The notes beneath the pieces were generated by a model. It ran no database searches. It saw only the letters and a program-made list of their open reading frames with translations, and had not been told where the DNA came from. This document shows, piece by piece, positions 16,738-24,779 of a stretch of 64,000 nt of DNA (position 1 is its first letter; every line of letters starts with the position of its first letter). The stretch is from an uncultured Corynebacterium sp. GTDB lineage: Bacteria > Actinomycetota > Actinomycetes > Mycobacteriales > Mycobacteriaceae. Position numbers and translations under genes: made by a program. Location: positions 5,363-69,362 of the forward strand of contig NZ_CALUCS010000013.1 of the NCBI RefSeq assembly GCF_943914615.1, written 5' to 3'.

Positions 16738-17667
16738 TTGAGCAACACCCCTAAGTCCGCCGACCCCCTCCGCCTACTCCTCACGTGGCGCCCCGAATCC
16801 GCAGGTGACGAGGCCGCACAGGTCGCCGCCTGGATCGGTCGCACGGAAACCATTGCCCTGCGCACCGCCACGGTCATCTCGCGCTCCTGGACGGCGCAGC
16901 CGGAACTGGAGTTCGATAGTTACTCGGAGTGGCTCGACAAAGAATCCAAGGCCGTCTCCTCCGCCGCGCAGAAGGCCCTCGCTCTGGCCAAGCTGCCGGA
17001 GAAGATGTTGGACGCCGACGAGCCCTCCACTGTCACTGTTGATCACTCGGAAACGAAGGCTCTTATTGACGCCGCCGCCGAGTTCAACGCTGACATGATG
17101 ATCTTGGGCTCCCACCCCGCCGCGCCGCATTCTCGCTTCCGAATTGGCTCGACGGCTGACGCACTGCTGCACTACGCTCCGCTGCCACTACTGCTGGCTC
17201 CGCGGACGCCGAAGCTGTCGAAACGTGGCGTCACCAGAGTCAATTGCTGTTACATCGACACCGACCAGTCGCACGAGGCCCTGCGCCGCGCCGCCGACCT
17301 AGCGCACCGTTGGAATGTTCCGCTGCGGCTGGTGGCGTTTAGCCCACGCGGGGCGACGATGTACCCGACGGAGACGGAGTTCATCGACAACTCGGACATG
17401 ATGGTCGAGTGGCGTGAGCAGGCACTGGCGCTGCTGGACCGGGGCCGGGACCGTGCTCTGAACAGGCACAGCGACCTGACCGTGCAGATGGAGGTCGGCA
17501 GCGGATACGGCTGGTCCGGTGCGATCAACGCCCTGAAGTGGAAGAAGGGCGATCTGCTGGTGATGGGGTCCAGCACGCTGGGTGGTTTCCACCGCGTGTT
17601 CATTGGCCCGTCGACGAACCAGATTCTGCGGCACAGCCCGGTGCCGGTCCTGCTGAGCACCGTCTAG
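16738..17667 (+). CDS. Tandem-domain universal stress protein
   Basis: 309 residues with two UspA domains. Each ends in an ATP-loop-like motif: LGSHPAAPHSRFRIGSTADALLH in the first and MGSSTLGGFHRVFIGPSTNQILR in the second, both close to the GxxG-9x-G(S/T) pattern of ATP-binding members. Function is in stress adaptation, with no known reaction. The only plausible start is TTG 16738, 25 bases after the MarR gene, so the two are cotranscribed. A GGAG at 16717-16720 is rather far upstream. Confidence 0.85.
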   Translation: MSNTPKSADPLRLLLTWRPESAGDEAAQVAAWIGRTETIALRTATVISRSWTAQPELEFDSYSEWLDKESKAVSSAAQKALALAKLPEKMLDADEPSTVTVDHSETKALIDAAAEFNADMMILGSHPAAPHSRFRIGSTADALLHYAPLPLLLAPRTPKLSKRGVTRVNCCYIDTDQSHEALRRAADLAHRWNVPLRLVAFSPRGATMYPTETEFIDNSDMMVEWREQALALLDRGRDRALNRHSDLTVQMEVGSGYGWSGAINALKWKKGDLLVMGSSTLGGFHRVFIGPSTNQILRHSPVPVLLSTV

Positions 17668-17789
17668 CGCGCCCTAGTGTGCCGCCCGGGGCGGCGGTGG
17701 CGCGCGAGGCGGCGCTACGTGAGCTCGCGCGGTGCGAGAACTTGCACGGGTTCTGATTAAGTAACGGTGGGTGTAGATTTGAGGTCATT

Positions 17790-18371
17790 ATGAGCAATGA
17801 TGGTTTGAACAACGGCCCCTCACCTGCTGATAACCCGGACTCTTCCTCCCAGCCCGCGGGCTCCTCGCCAGGCGCCTCCACGCCCGACGGGTCCTCGCCC
17901 GCAAGCTCCCAGCCTGGCGCATCCTCACCCGAGGGCTCCCATCTCGAAATGTCCGAGCTGGATCGTCCCAGCGCCCCCTCCGAGCTGGACTACGAGGCCG
18001 ACCCATTGCTCCGCCTCGAGCGCAACAATAGGTCCACTCGCCAAGCGATTTGGTTCTTCGTCGGCATAATCGTGGCCACCACTTTGTCCGCGATCCTGGT
18101 CTGGATTGCGTCCAAGGTCATCGGCGGCCCCTACTGCGAGGCAGACTCCTCCGCACAGCTGTGCAGTCGAACCTTCCAGTTGTTGTTCGCCATCATCCCC
18201 ACCTCCGTGGCATTCTTTGGGCTGTTCGGCTCGGCTTTCATCACCTACTACAAGTGGAAGAACCACCAACGCTGGCGCCCATGGGTAGCGGTGATTTGGT
18301 TCATCATGCCGTTCTGCATGGCTTGGATCACGTCGGTCGGCGCGTACCTGCTTCTCGATCACGGCCTCTAA
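17790..18371 (+). CDS. Membrane protein of unknown function, three helices
   Basis: 193 residues. Residues 1-65 are Ser/Pro/Gly/Ala-rich and probably disordered. Three hydrophobic helices follow (about 81-106, 128-150 and 164-188). The loop after helix 1 has two cysteines (YCEADSSAQLCSR) that could form a disulfide if extracytoplasmic. A short GAGG five bases before ATG 17790 is its ribosome site. No family recognised. It lies between the usp operon and two hairpin elements that separate it from leuS. Confidence 0.65.
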   Translation: MSNDGLNNGPSPADNPDSSSQPAGSSPGASTPDGSSPASSQPGASSPEGSHLEMSELDRPSAPSELDYEADPLLRLERNNRSTRQAIWFFVGIIVATTLSAILVWIASKVIGGPYCEADSSAQLCSRTFQLLFAIIPTSVAFFGLFGSAFITYYKWKNHQRWRPWVAVIWFIMPFCMAWITSVGAYLLLDHGL

Positions 18372-18453
18372 ATCCTCTAGTTCTCCAACCTCCGTATCAC
18401 TTCCACGAGCTCCGCGCCTCACTTCCGCCAGCCCCGCCTGGTCTCGCGGGCAG

Positions 18454-18563
18454 TGTCCCAAATCTTCCACTTTCGACAGGTAGCATCTGTGAAGCACAGA
18501 GTTTGCAAACTTCTGACCTGCAGGAATAGAAACATATAAAAACAGAGTGGAAGATTTGGGACA
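18454..18563. repeat. Hairpin element 3 of the intergenic repeat family (110 bp)
   Basis: A perfect 18-base inverted repeat (TGTCCCAAATCTTCCACT at 18454-18471 and its complement at 18546-18563) encloses a central palindrome AGTTTGCAAACT (18500-18511) and the core TCTGACCTGC (18512-18521). No coding potential was seen between 18372 and 18992. Confidence 0.75.
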
Positions 18564-18727
18564 ACCCCCGGATCGTCCCCTTTAAGCCCATCCGAGCCAA
18601 CCCTTCCGAAGTAGACCCAGCCGGACCCTCCTAACCCATCCCAGCCGACACCTCCGAACTAGACTCAGCCAGAGAGACACTCCAATTGATACGTCTCCGA
18701 GGATGATCAGAAAGCCTTAAACGGGGC

Positions 18728-18840
18728 AATGTCCCAAATCCTCGAGTTATTGAAAGTAGAGAGTTTGAAGCTCAAAATGGCAACTCTCTGACCTGCGGAA
18801 ATAGAATATTTATGTTGTAAGACGTGGAATTTGGGACATT
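18728..18840. repeat. Hairpin element 4 of the intergenic repeat family (113 bp)
   Basis: Twelve-base perfect terminal inverted repeat (AATGTCCCAAAT, 18728-18739 and 18829-18840), an inner inverted repeat (AGAGAGTT 18758-18765 / AACTCTCT 18782-18789), and the core TCTGACCTGC (18787-18796). Same orientation as element 3 and 164 bases from it. The inner flanks resemble those of element 3 (TTTGAAGCTC versus TTTGCAAACT; GGAATAGAA versus GAAATAGAA). Confidence 0.75.
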
Positions 18841-18992
18841 CGCCCCTCCAGCGGGGCGGCAAGTCAGCGGGGAGCGGCGGCACAGCACCGCGCCCCCGGA
18901 GAACGGGGGAGAGCCACCCCGGGGCACAGCGGGCGACACCCGTGCACCGGGCGCCCAAGCGCGGGCACCCAAGCGCGGGCGCCCGCCGCCCG

Positions 18993-21947
18993 CTACTTCG
19001 CGACGATGTTCACCATCTTGCCCGGCACCACGATGATCTTCGCCACCGTCTTGCCCTCGATGTGCGAAGCAACATTCGGCTCCTCCAACGCAGCAGCCTC
19101 AATGTCCTCTCGCGACGCATCCGTCGCCACGTTAATGCGGCCGCGCAGCTTGCCCATCACCTGCACAGGCAGCTCGATAGTGTCATCCACCAGCCACTTC
19201 TCATCCCACTCGGGGAACGCCTCATAAGTGATGCCCTCGGAGTGGCCCAGGATTTCCCACATCTCCTCGGCGATGTGCGGCGCCACCGGCGACAGCATCT
19301 GCACCAGCGGTTCCACGGCTGCCCGCGGAGCCTGGCCGGCGGAGTAAGTTTTCGTCAGGTAGTTCACGTACTCGATTAGCTTCGCCACGGCCGTGTTGTC
19401 GCGCAGCGTTGCATAGTTTTCGTGAACCCCCGCGATGGTCCTGTGCAGGGCCTTTAGGTCGTCATCCGTGAGGGCGTCATCGCTCACAGAGCCCTTACCC
19501 GTGTTCTCGTCGACGGCGAGGCGCCACGCACGCTGCAGGAATCGCTGCGCGCCGACCACGTCCTTCGTCGCCCACGGCCGCGACGTGTCGAGCGGCCCCA
19601 TCGCCATCTCGTACACGCGCAGGGTGTCCGCACCGTAGTCGTCGCAGATCTCGTCGGGCGAGACCGCGTTCTTGAGGGACTTACCCATCTTGCCGTATTC
19701 CTGGAATACTTCTTCGTCCTTTGTGACGCCCTCAGCCTCATCGGCCTCGCGAACCCAGAAGAACTTACCGTCGCGCTCGGTGACCTCTTCCGCGGGGACG
19801 TACACGCCGCGGGAGTCCGTGTAGGCGTAGGCCTGGATGTAGCCCTGGTTGTAGAGGCGGTAGTAGGGCTCGAAGCTGGAGACTACTCCCAGGTCGAACA
19901 GCACCTTGTGCCAGAAACGGGCGTACAGCAGGTGCAGCACGGCGTGCTCCACGCCGCCGACGTACAGGTCCACGCCGCCGGAGGGGCGGCCTTCGCGCGG
20001 ACCGACCCAGTAGCGTTCGTTTTCGATGTCTACCAGGGCATTGTCGTTGTTCGGGTCGATGTAGCGCAGCTGGTACCAGGAGGAACCCGCCCACTGCGGC
20101 ATGACGTTGGTGTCGCGGTAGTAGGTCTTTTCTCCGTCGCCGAGGTCCAGGGTGACCTCGACCCACTCCTTGGCCTTGGCCAGCGGGGGCTGGGGGGCGG
20201 AGTCCTTGTCGTCCGGGTCGAAGCTGACGGGCTTGTAGTCCTCCACTTCGGGCAGCTCGACGGGGAGCATGTCCTCCGGCAGGCCGTGGGCCATGCCGTC
20301 TTCGTCGTAGACGATGGGGAAGGGCTCGCCCCAGTAGCGCTGGCGGGCGAATAGCCAGTCGCGCAGCTTGTACTGGATCTTGCCCCTGCCGGCGCCCTTG
20401 GATTCCAGCCATTCGATGGCCTTGTCGATAGCCTCCGCCTTGCCTAGACCGTTGAGCTCCAGGCCGTCGGAGTTGTTGGAGTTGATGTGCGGGCCGTCCT
20501 CGGTGAAAGCCTCGGTGAGCTCGGCGCTCTCGCCTTCGCCAGCCTCGCCAGCCTTGTCCGCGCCGCCCTGCTCACCAGCACCCTCCGGCGCCAGCACCGG
20601 CACGATCGGCAGCCCGAACTCGGTGGCGAACTCGAAGTCGCGGGTATCGTGCGCCGGCACAGCCATGATCGCGCCGGTGCCGTAGCCCGTCAGCACATAG
20701 TCCGCGATGAAGACCGGCACCTGCGCGCCGTTCACCGGGTTGGTGGCGTAAACGCCCAGGAAAACGCCCGTCTTCTCCTTGTTCTCCTGACGCTCCAGGT
20801 CCGACTTAGCGGCAATTGCCGCCCGGTAAGCCTCCACTGCGGCAGCCGGAGTCGACTGGCCGTAGGTCCACCGGGGGTCGACATCCGTGTAGGCGTCATT
20901 ACCCGCAGAAGAACCACCGGACTGCGCGACGAGCGTATCCACCAGCTCGTGCTCCGGGGCCAGCACCATGTACGTCGCACCGAACAGCGTGTCCGGGCGC
21001 GTGGTGAACACGTCAATGTCGTGACCCAGGCAGTCGAACGTGACCTCCGCACCGCGGGACCGGCCGATCCAGTTGCGCTGCATGGACTTCACTTTTTCCG
21101 GCCAGTCCAGGTACTCCAGGTCGTCGATCAGGCGGTCGGAGTACGCGGTGATGCGCATCATCCACTGCTGCAGATTCTTGCGGAACACGGGGAAGTTGCC
21201 GCGCTCGGAGCGTCCCTCCGCCGTGACCTCCTCGTTCGCCAGCACGGTGCCCAGGCCGGGGCACCAGTTCACCGTCGAGTTCGAGCGATAAACCAGACGG
21301 TAGCTATCCAGGATCTCCTGCTTCTCGGCGGCGCTCAGATCCGCCCAGTCGGAGCGCTCGGCAGCGAGCTTCTCCTCCAGCTCCTTAATCGGGCGGGCCT
21401 TGCCCAGGGTGCCGTTGGCGTTCTTGGCCTCCGGGTCGAACCAGGAGTTGTAAATCTGCAGGAAAATCCACTGCGTCCAGCGGTAGTAGTCCGTATCCGT
21501 GGTGGCGAAGCTGCGGCGCTTGTCGTGACCCAGGCCCAGGCGGCCCAGCTGGCGCTCCATGTTGGCAATGTTGGCCATGGTGGTGGTGCGCGGGTGGGTG
21601 CCTGTCTGCACGGCATACTGTTCGGCGGGCAGGCCGAAGGCATCGTAACCCAGCGTATGCAGCACATTCGCACCCTTCATGCGGTGGAAGCGCGCAAACA
21701 CGTCCGTGCCGATGTAACCCAGCGGGTGGCCCACGTGCAGGCCTACTCCCGAGGGGTAGGGGAACATGTCCTGGATAAACTTGCGGTCTTCCGGCAGCTC
21801 CGCGCCCGGCTCCGCCAGATCGCCCGTCGGGTTCGGGGCATTAAACGTGCCGTTGTCGGCCCAGTGCTTCTGCCACTTGGCCTCGATCTTGGCCGCAAGC
21901 CCAGGGGTGTAGCGGTAGGAATTGTCTTCAGTGCTGCCGTTAGTCAT
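18993..21947 (-). CDS. leuS: Leucyl-tRNA synthetase
   Basis: 984 residues. Class I signatures: HVGH at residues 71-74 (after PYPSGVGL) and KMGKS near residue 753 (EYGKMGKSLKNAVSPDEI). The editing domain carries TGYGTGAIMAVPAHDTRD. A Gly/Glu/Ala-rich stretch near residues 455-480 (EGAGEQGGADKAGEAGEGES) is an insertion within or near the editing domain that many homologues lack. Monocistronic on the left strand. The 11-mer GGCGTCACAAA occurs on its coding strand at 19720-19730, read as Gly-Val-Thr-Lys. Confidence 0.97.
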   Translation of the reverse strand: MTNGSTEDNSYRYTPGLAAKIEAKWQKHWADNGTFNAPNPTGDLAEPGAELPEDRKFIQDMFPYPSGVGLHVGHPLGYIGTDVFARFHRMKGANVLHTLGYDAFGLPAEQYAVQTGTHPRTTTMANIANMERQLGRLGLGHDKRRSFATTDTDYYRWTQWIFLQIYNSWFDPEAKNANGTLGKARPIKELEEKLAAERSDWADLSAAEKQEILDSYRLVYRSNSTVNWCPGLGTVLANEEVTAEGRSERGNFPVFRKNLQQWMMRITAYSDRLIDDLEYLDWPEKVKSMQRNWIGRSRGAEVTFDCLGHDIDVFTTRPDTLFGATYMVLAPEHELVDTLVAQSGGSSAGNDAYTDVDPRWTYGQSTPAAAVEAYRAAIAAKSDLERQENKEKTGVFLGVYATNPVNGAQVPVFIADYVLTGYGTGAIMAVPAHDTRDFEFATEFGLPIVPVLAPEGAGEQGGADKAGEAGEGESAELTEAFTEDGPHINSNNSDGLELNGLGKAEAIDKAIEWLESKGAGRGKIQYKLRDWLFARQRYWGEPFPIVYDEDGMAHGLPEDMLPVELPEVEDYKPVSFDPDDKDSAPQPPLAKAKEWVEVTLDLGDGEKTYYRDTNVMPQWAGSSWYQLRYIDPNNDNALVDIENERYWVGPREGRPSGGVDLYVGGVEHAVLHLLYARFWHKVLFDLGVVSSFEPYYRLYNQGYIQAYAYTDSRGVYVPAEEVTERDGKFFWVREADEAEGVTKDEEVFQEYGKMGKSLKNAVSPDEICDDYGADTLRVYEMAMGPLDTSRPWATKDVVGAQRFLQRAWRLAVDENTGKGSVSDDALTDDDLKALHRTIAGVHENYATLRDNTAVAKLIEYVNYLTKTYSAGQAPRAAVEPLVQMLSPVAPHIAEEMWEILGHSEGITYEAFPEWDEKWLVDDTIELPVQVMGKLRGRINVATDASREDIEAAALEEPNVASHIEGKTVAKIIVVPGKMVNIVAK

Positions 21948-22031
21948 GTTTTAACAGTCTAGTAGGTCGCCCGGACAGGGCAGGTTATTGCGTTTGGCTT
22001 GTTGGCCACCTGCGGTAATAGACTGTTTCGC

Positions 22032-22649
22032 ATGATCGTGTTGACCGTTGTGTTGGTAGTCGTGGGTCTGGCCTTTTTCATCGCAGGCCTGCTGGGGGCT
22101 GTGGGGAAGTTGCCGGGTAATCCAGTCGTTGGTCTGCGCGTTCCGGAGGTTCGCAAGACCGAGGAGCTCTGGAACACCGCGCACCGCATTGTCGGCCCAG
22201 CCTGGATGGGAGCCGGCGCAGCGTTCATTGGCGCGGCGCTTATCACCCTGAAGGTGAGCGGTTGGATGTGGCTGGTCTTTGCGCTGTTGCTGGTCGGCGC
22301 CGCTTTCTTGATCGGGCTGGGCTCCGCGTTGGGTGCCCACGCCGTCGCGCGCCTGGACGCCCGTGCTGCCCAGCTTGAGGCCGCCAATTCTTCTTGTTGC
22401 TCTAGCGGTGACGCCACCTCGGACTCCTGCTGTGGCGATTCCAGCGAGGCCGCCGGCGCTTCCGACTCCGCTGGCGCTTGCTGTTCCGACGCCGGCGCTG
22501 ACGCCAACACTGGCACGGTGAGCGCGGAAGCGTGCGCAAGCGGCCAGGCCTGCGGCAGCTGCTCGCTGAATGGCTCCTGCGAGGGCGGCGGCGTGGATTG
22601 GGAGGCCGCCCAGCGGGCCGCTTCGGCGCAAGACTCCGCGCAGGCCTAA
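22032..22649 (+). CDS. SdpI-family membrane protein with a cysteine-rich tail
   Basis: 205 residues from ATG 22032. Residues 1-105 have three hydrophobic helices and the SdpI-family segment GKLPGNPVVGLRVPEVRKTE...WNTAHRIVGPAW. The last 90 residues are Ser/Ala/Asp-rich with ten cysteines, six as adjacent pairs (SCCS, SCCG, ACCS) plus a final CxxxxxCxxCxxxxxC cluster. The Bacillus SdpI is an immunity protein and sensor; most homologues are uncharacterised. The tail is unusual and may bind metal. Divergent from leuS, with TAATAG ten bases before the ATG suggesting a leaderless start. Confidence 0.75.
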   Translation: MIVLTVVLVVVGLAFFIAGLLGAVGKLPGNPVVGLRVPEVRKTEELWNTAHRIVGPAWMGAGAAFIGAALITLKVSGWMWLVFALLLVGAAFLIGLGSALGAHAVARLDARAAQLEAANSSCCSSGDATSDSCCGDSSEAAGASDSAGACCSDAGADANTGTVSAEACASGQACGSCSLNGSCEGGGVDWEAAQRAASAQDSAQA

Positions 22650-22714
22650 CCCAGCTCTACCGCGCCAGCCAACCCAACACCACCCAGCCCGGCAACCCAG
22701 TATTCTGGGGAAGC

Positions 22715-23644
22715 ATGAGAGACTCCAACGCCACCGTCGTCGTATCCGGCACCACCAACGTCGACACTTTCGTCACCGTCCAGAATTTCCCCCAGCCAGG
22801 GGAAACGACCATCGCAGAACCCGGCATAGAGGGGCTGGGCGGTAAGGGCGCCAATCAGGCGGCAGCCTGCGCACACTTGGGCGTCAATACCGTCCTTCTA
22901 TCTGCGGTAGGCACCGATCCGCAGGGCGAACTCGCGATCAAAGAGCTGCGCGAACACGGTGTGAACACCGACTACATCGTAAGTAGCCGGCAGCCAACCG
23001 GCCGCGCGTTCATCATGAACGACCCGAGCGGCGAGAACATCATCATCGTCACCTCGGGCGCAAACGAGCTGGTCAGCCCGGCTCAGCAGCGCGAAACCGT
23101 GGAGGAACTACGCCGCCAGGGGCCCGTGCCGATTGTGCTTGCGCAGGGCGAACTGACCCCCGAGCACAGCGCGGAGCTGCCGAAGCTGGTGGCGGGCTCG
23201 GACTCGCGGCTGGTGCTGAACCTCGCACCCGTAACCACGCGCGACCCCGACCTGCTGGCCGCAGCCGACCCCCTGGTGCTGAACGAGGGTGAGGCCGCCG
23301 CGGTGCTTGACGCCGCCCCCGGCACGCCCATCGAGGAGCTGCTAGATCGCCTGCGTCCCATCGCTCGCTCGGTGGTTGTTACCTTGGGGCAGCGTGGCGC
23401 CATGATCTTGGAGGGTGACGCCGAACCGGTGCACATCCCCGCCGTCTACGTCGAGCGGGTCGTGGACACCACGGGTGCAGGCGATGCGTTCTGCGGCACA
23501 CTCGCAGCGGCGCTGGCGCAGGGGGAGAACCTAGTGGATGCGTGCACGTTGGGCGCAGCAGCCGGGGCGCTGGCCACGCAGAAGCGCGGCGCAGCTGGCA
23601 GCTACGCCACCGAGAACGAAATCCGTCGACTAGGAGACGCATAA
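22715..23644 (+). CDS. rbsK: Ribokinase
   Basis: 309 residues, PfkB carbohydrate-kinase fold. N-terminal substrate motif GGKGANQAAACAHLG and the ATP/anion-hole motif DTTGAGDAFCGTLAAAL with the catalytic aspartate. Phosphorylates ribose to ribose 5-phosphate. ATG 22715 follows a GGGGA ribosome site and a TATTCT that may be a -10. The nucleoside hydrolase gene starts at the very next base after its stop, so both act on ribonucleosides: the hydrolase releases ribose and this enzyme activates it. Confidence 0.92.
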   Translation: MRDSNATVVVSGTTNVDTFVTVQNFPQPGETTIAEPGIEGLGGKGANQAAACAHLGVNTVLLSAVGTDPQGELAIKELREHGVNTDYIVSSRQPTGRAFIMNDPSGENIIIVTSGANELVSPAQQRETVEELRRQGPVPIVLAQGELTPEHSAELPKLVAGSDSRLVLNLAPVTTRDPDLLAAADPLVLNEGEAAAVLDAAPGTPIEELLDRLRPIARSVVVTLGQRGAMILEGDAEPVHIPAVYVERVVDTTGAGDAFCGTLAAALAQGENLVDACTLGAAAGALATQKRGAAGSYATENEIRRLGDA

Positions 23645-24679
23645 ATGACACAGAAGATCATCCTGGACTGCGATCCGGGGCACGACGATGCAATCGCCAT
23701 GCTCCTAGCCTGGGGAAACCCTTACCTGGACCTGCTGGCGGTCACGACGGTGGCGGGCAATCAGACGCTGGAGAAGGTCACCAATAATGCCCTGGCCCTG
23801 GCGCGAGTAGGCAACATCACCGGCATTCCTTTCGCCGCCGGAGCTGACCGTCCGCTAGTAGCGCCGCAAATCATTCCGGAGGAAATCCACGGGGATAGCG
23901 GCCTGGACGGCCCGCAGCTGCCCGCCGCCGGGGCCGAGCTGGATCCCCGCCACGCGGTGAACCTCATCGCGGACATTATCCGCGATAACGAACCGGGTAC
24001 CGTCACCCTCGTGCCCACGGGGGCGTTGACGAACATTGCCCTGTTCGCCCGCATGTATCCCGAGCTGGTGGAGCGGGTGGGTGGCGTCACCCTGATGGGC
24101 GGCGCGCACCACGCGGGCAACATGACCCCGAGCGCCGAGTTCAACATCCTGGCCGACCCGGAGGCCGCGAAGATCGTGTTCGGCGCGGGCTGGCCGGTGA
24201 CGATGGTCGGGTTGGACGTCACACACAAGGTGCTGGCCACGCCGCAGCGGATGGAGCAGCTGGCGGAGGTCGACACGGACGTGGCGAAGTTCATCGCGGA
24301 GCTGGTGGAGTTCTTCGGCGGCGCATACATGAAGGAACGCCATTACCCCGGCCCGCCGATGCACGACCCGCTGGCCGTCGCGGCCGTGGCAGACCCGCAG
24401 GTCGTGCGCACAATCCTGGCGCCCATCGACGTAGAGACCAAGGGCGAGCTGACGCGCGGGGCGACCGTCGTGGATCTGCGGCGCACCTGGGGTAGCCAGG
24501 GTGGCGGGCAGGACCCGACGGCCCTGGGTACGGCGGATGATTCTGATTTTGACGCCACCGCGTCCGCCACTGCAGCGGGCGCTACCGTGCGCACCCGCGT
24601 GGCTGTGGACGTCGACGCCGAGCGCTTCTGGAACCTGCTGGTCGACGCGCTGCAGCGCATCGGGAGTACGGGATTCTAG
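23645..24679 (+). CDS. Ribonucleoside hydrolase (UriH/RihA-like)
   Basis: 344 residues of the inosine-uridine nucleoside N-ribohydrolase family. The N-terminal calcium site reads DCDPGHDDAIAM and the C-terminal ligands lie in HDPLAVAAV. It cleaves ribonucleosides to base plus ribose. It sits between a ribokinase and an MFS transporter. C. glutamicum has the same set for uridine use (uriR-rbsK1-uriT-uriH), in a different order, so a pyrimidine nucleoside is the likely substrate. A Gly/Asp/Ala-rich insertion lies near residues 285-312. Confidence 0.9.
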   Translation: MTQKIILDCDPGHDDAIAMLLAWGNPYLDLLAVTTVAGNQTLEKVTNNALALARVGNITGIPFAAGADRPLVAPQIIPEEIHGDSGLDGPQLPAAGAELDPRHAVNLIADIIRDNEPGTVTLVPTGALTNIALFARMYPELVERVGGVTLMGGAHHAGNMTPSAEFNILADPEAAKIVFGAGWPVTMVGLDVTHKVLATPQRMEQLAEVDTDVAKFIAELVEFFGGAYMKERHYPGPPMHDPLAVAAVADPQVVRTILAPIDVETKGELTRGATVVDLRRTWGSQGGGQDPTALGTADDSDFDATASATAAGATVRTRVAVDVDAERFWNLLVDALQRIGSTGF

Positions 24680-24742
24680 CTAGGCGGTTCTAGTCAGGCG
24701 CGCATTCATCGCTTAAAGTTCTAGCTGCAACTATTAGAACCC

Positions 24743-24759
24743 CAATTGGTTTTCAATTG
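24743..24759. promoter_or_regulatory. Inverted repeat before the MFS gene, candidate operator
   Basis: CAATTG (24743-24748) recurs at 24754-24759 with a five-base spacer, in the 100-bp gap between the nucleoside hydrolase and transporter genes. It could be an operator for a LacI- or GntR-type repressor, none of which is encoded in the cluster. Confidence 0.35.
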
Positions 24760-24779
24760 ACGTTGAATCGGAGCCGCCC

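Noticed and set aside
20487..21962. A 491-codon open frame on the + strand opposite leuS
   Set aside because: Antisense to unmistakable leucyl-tRNA synthetase sequence; composition typical of shadow frames.
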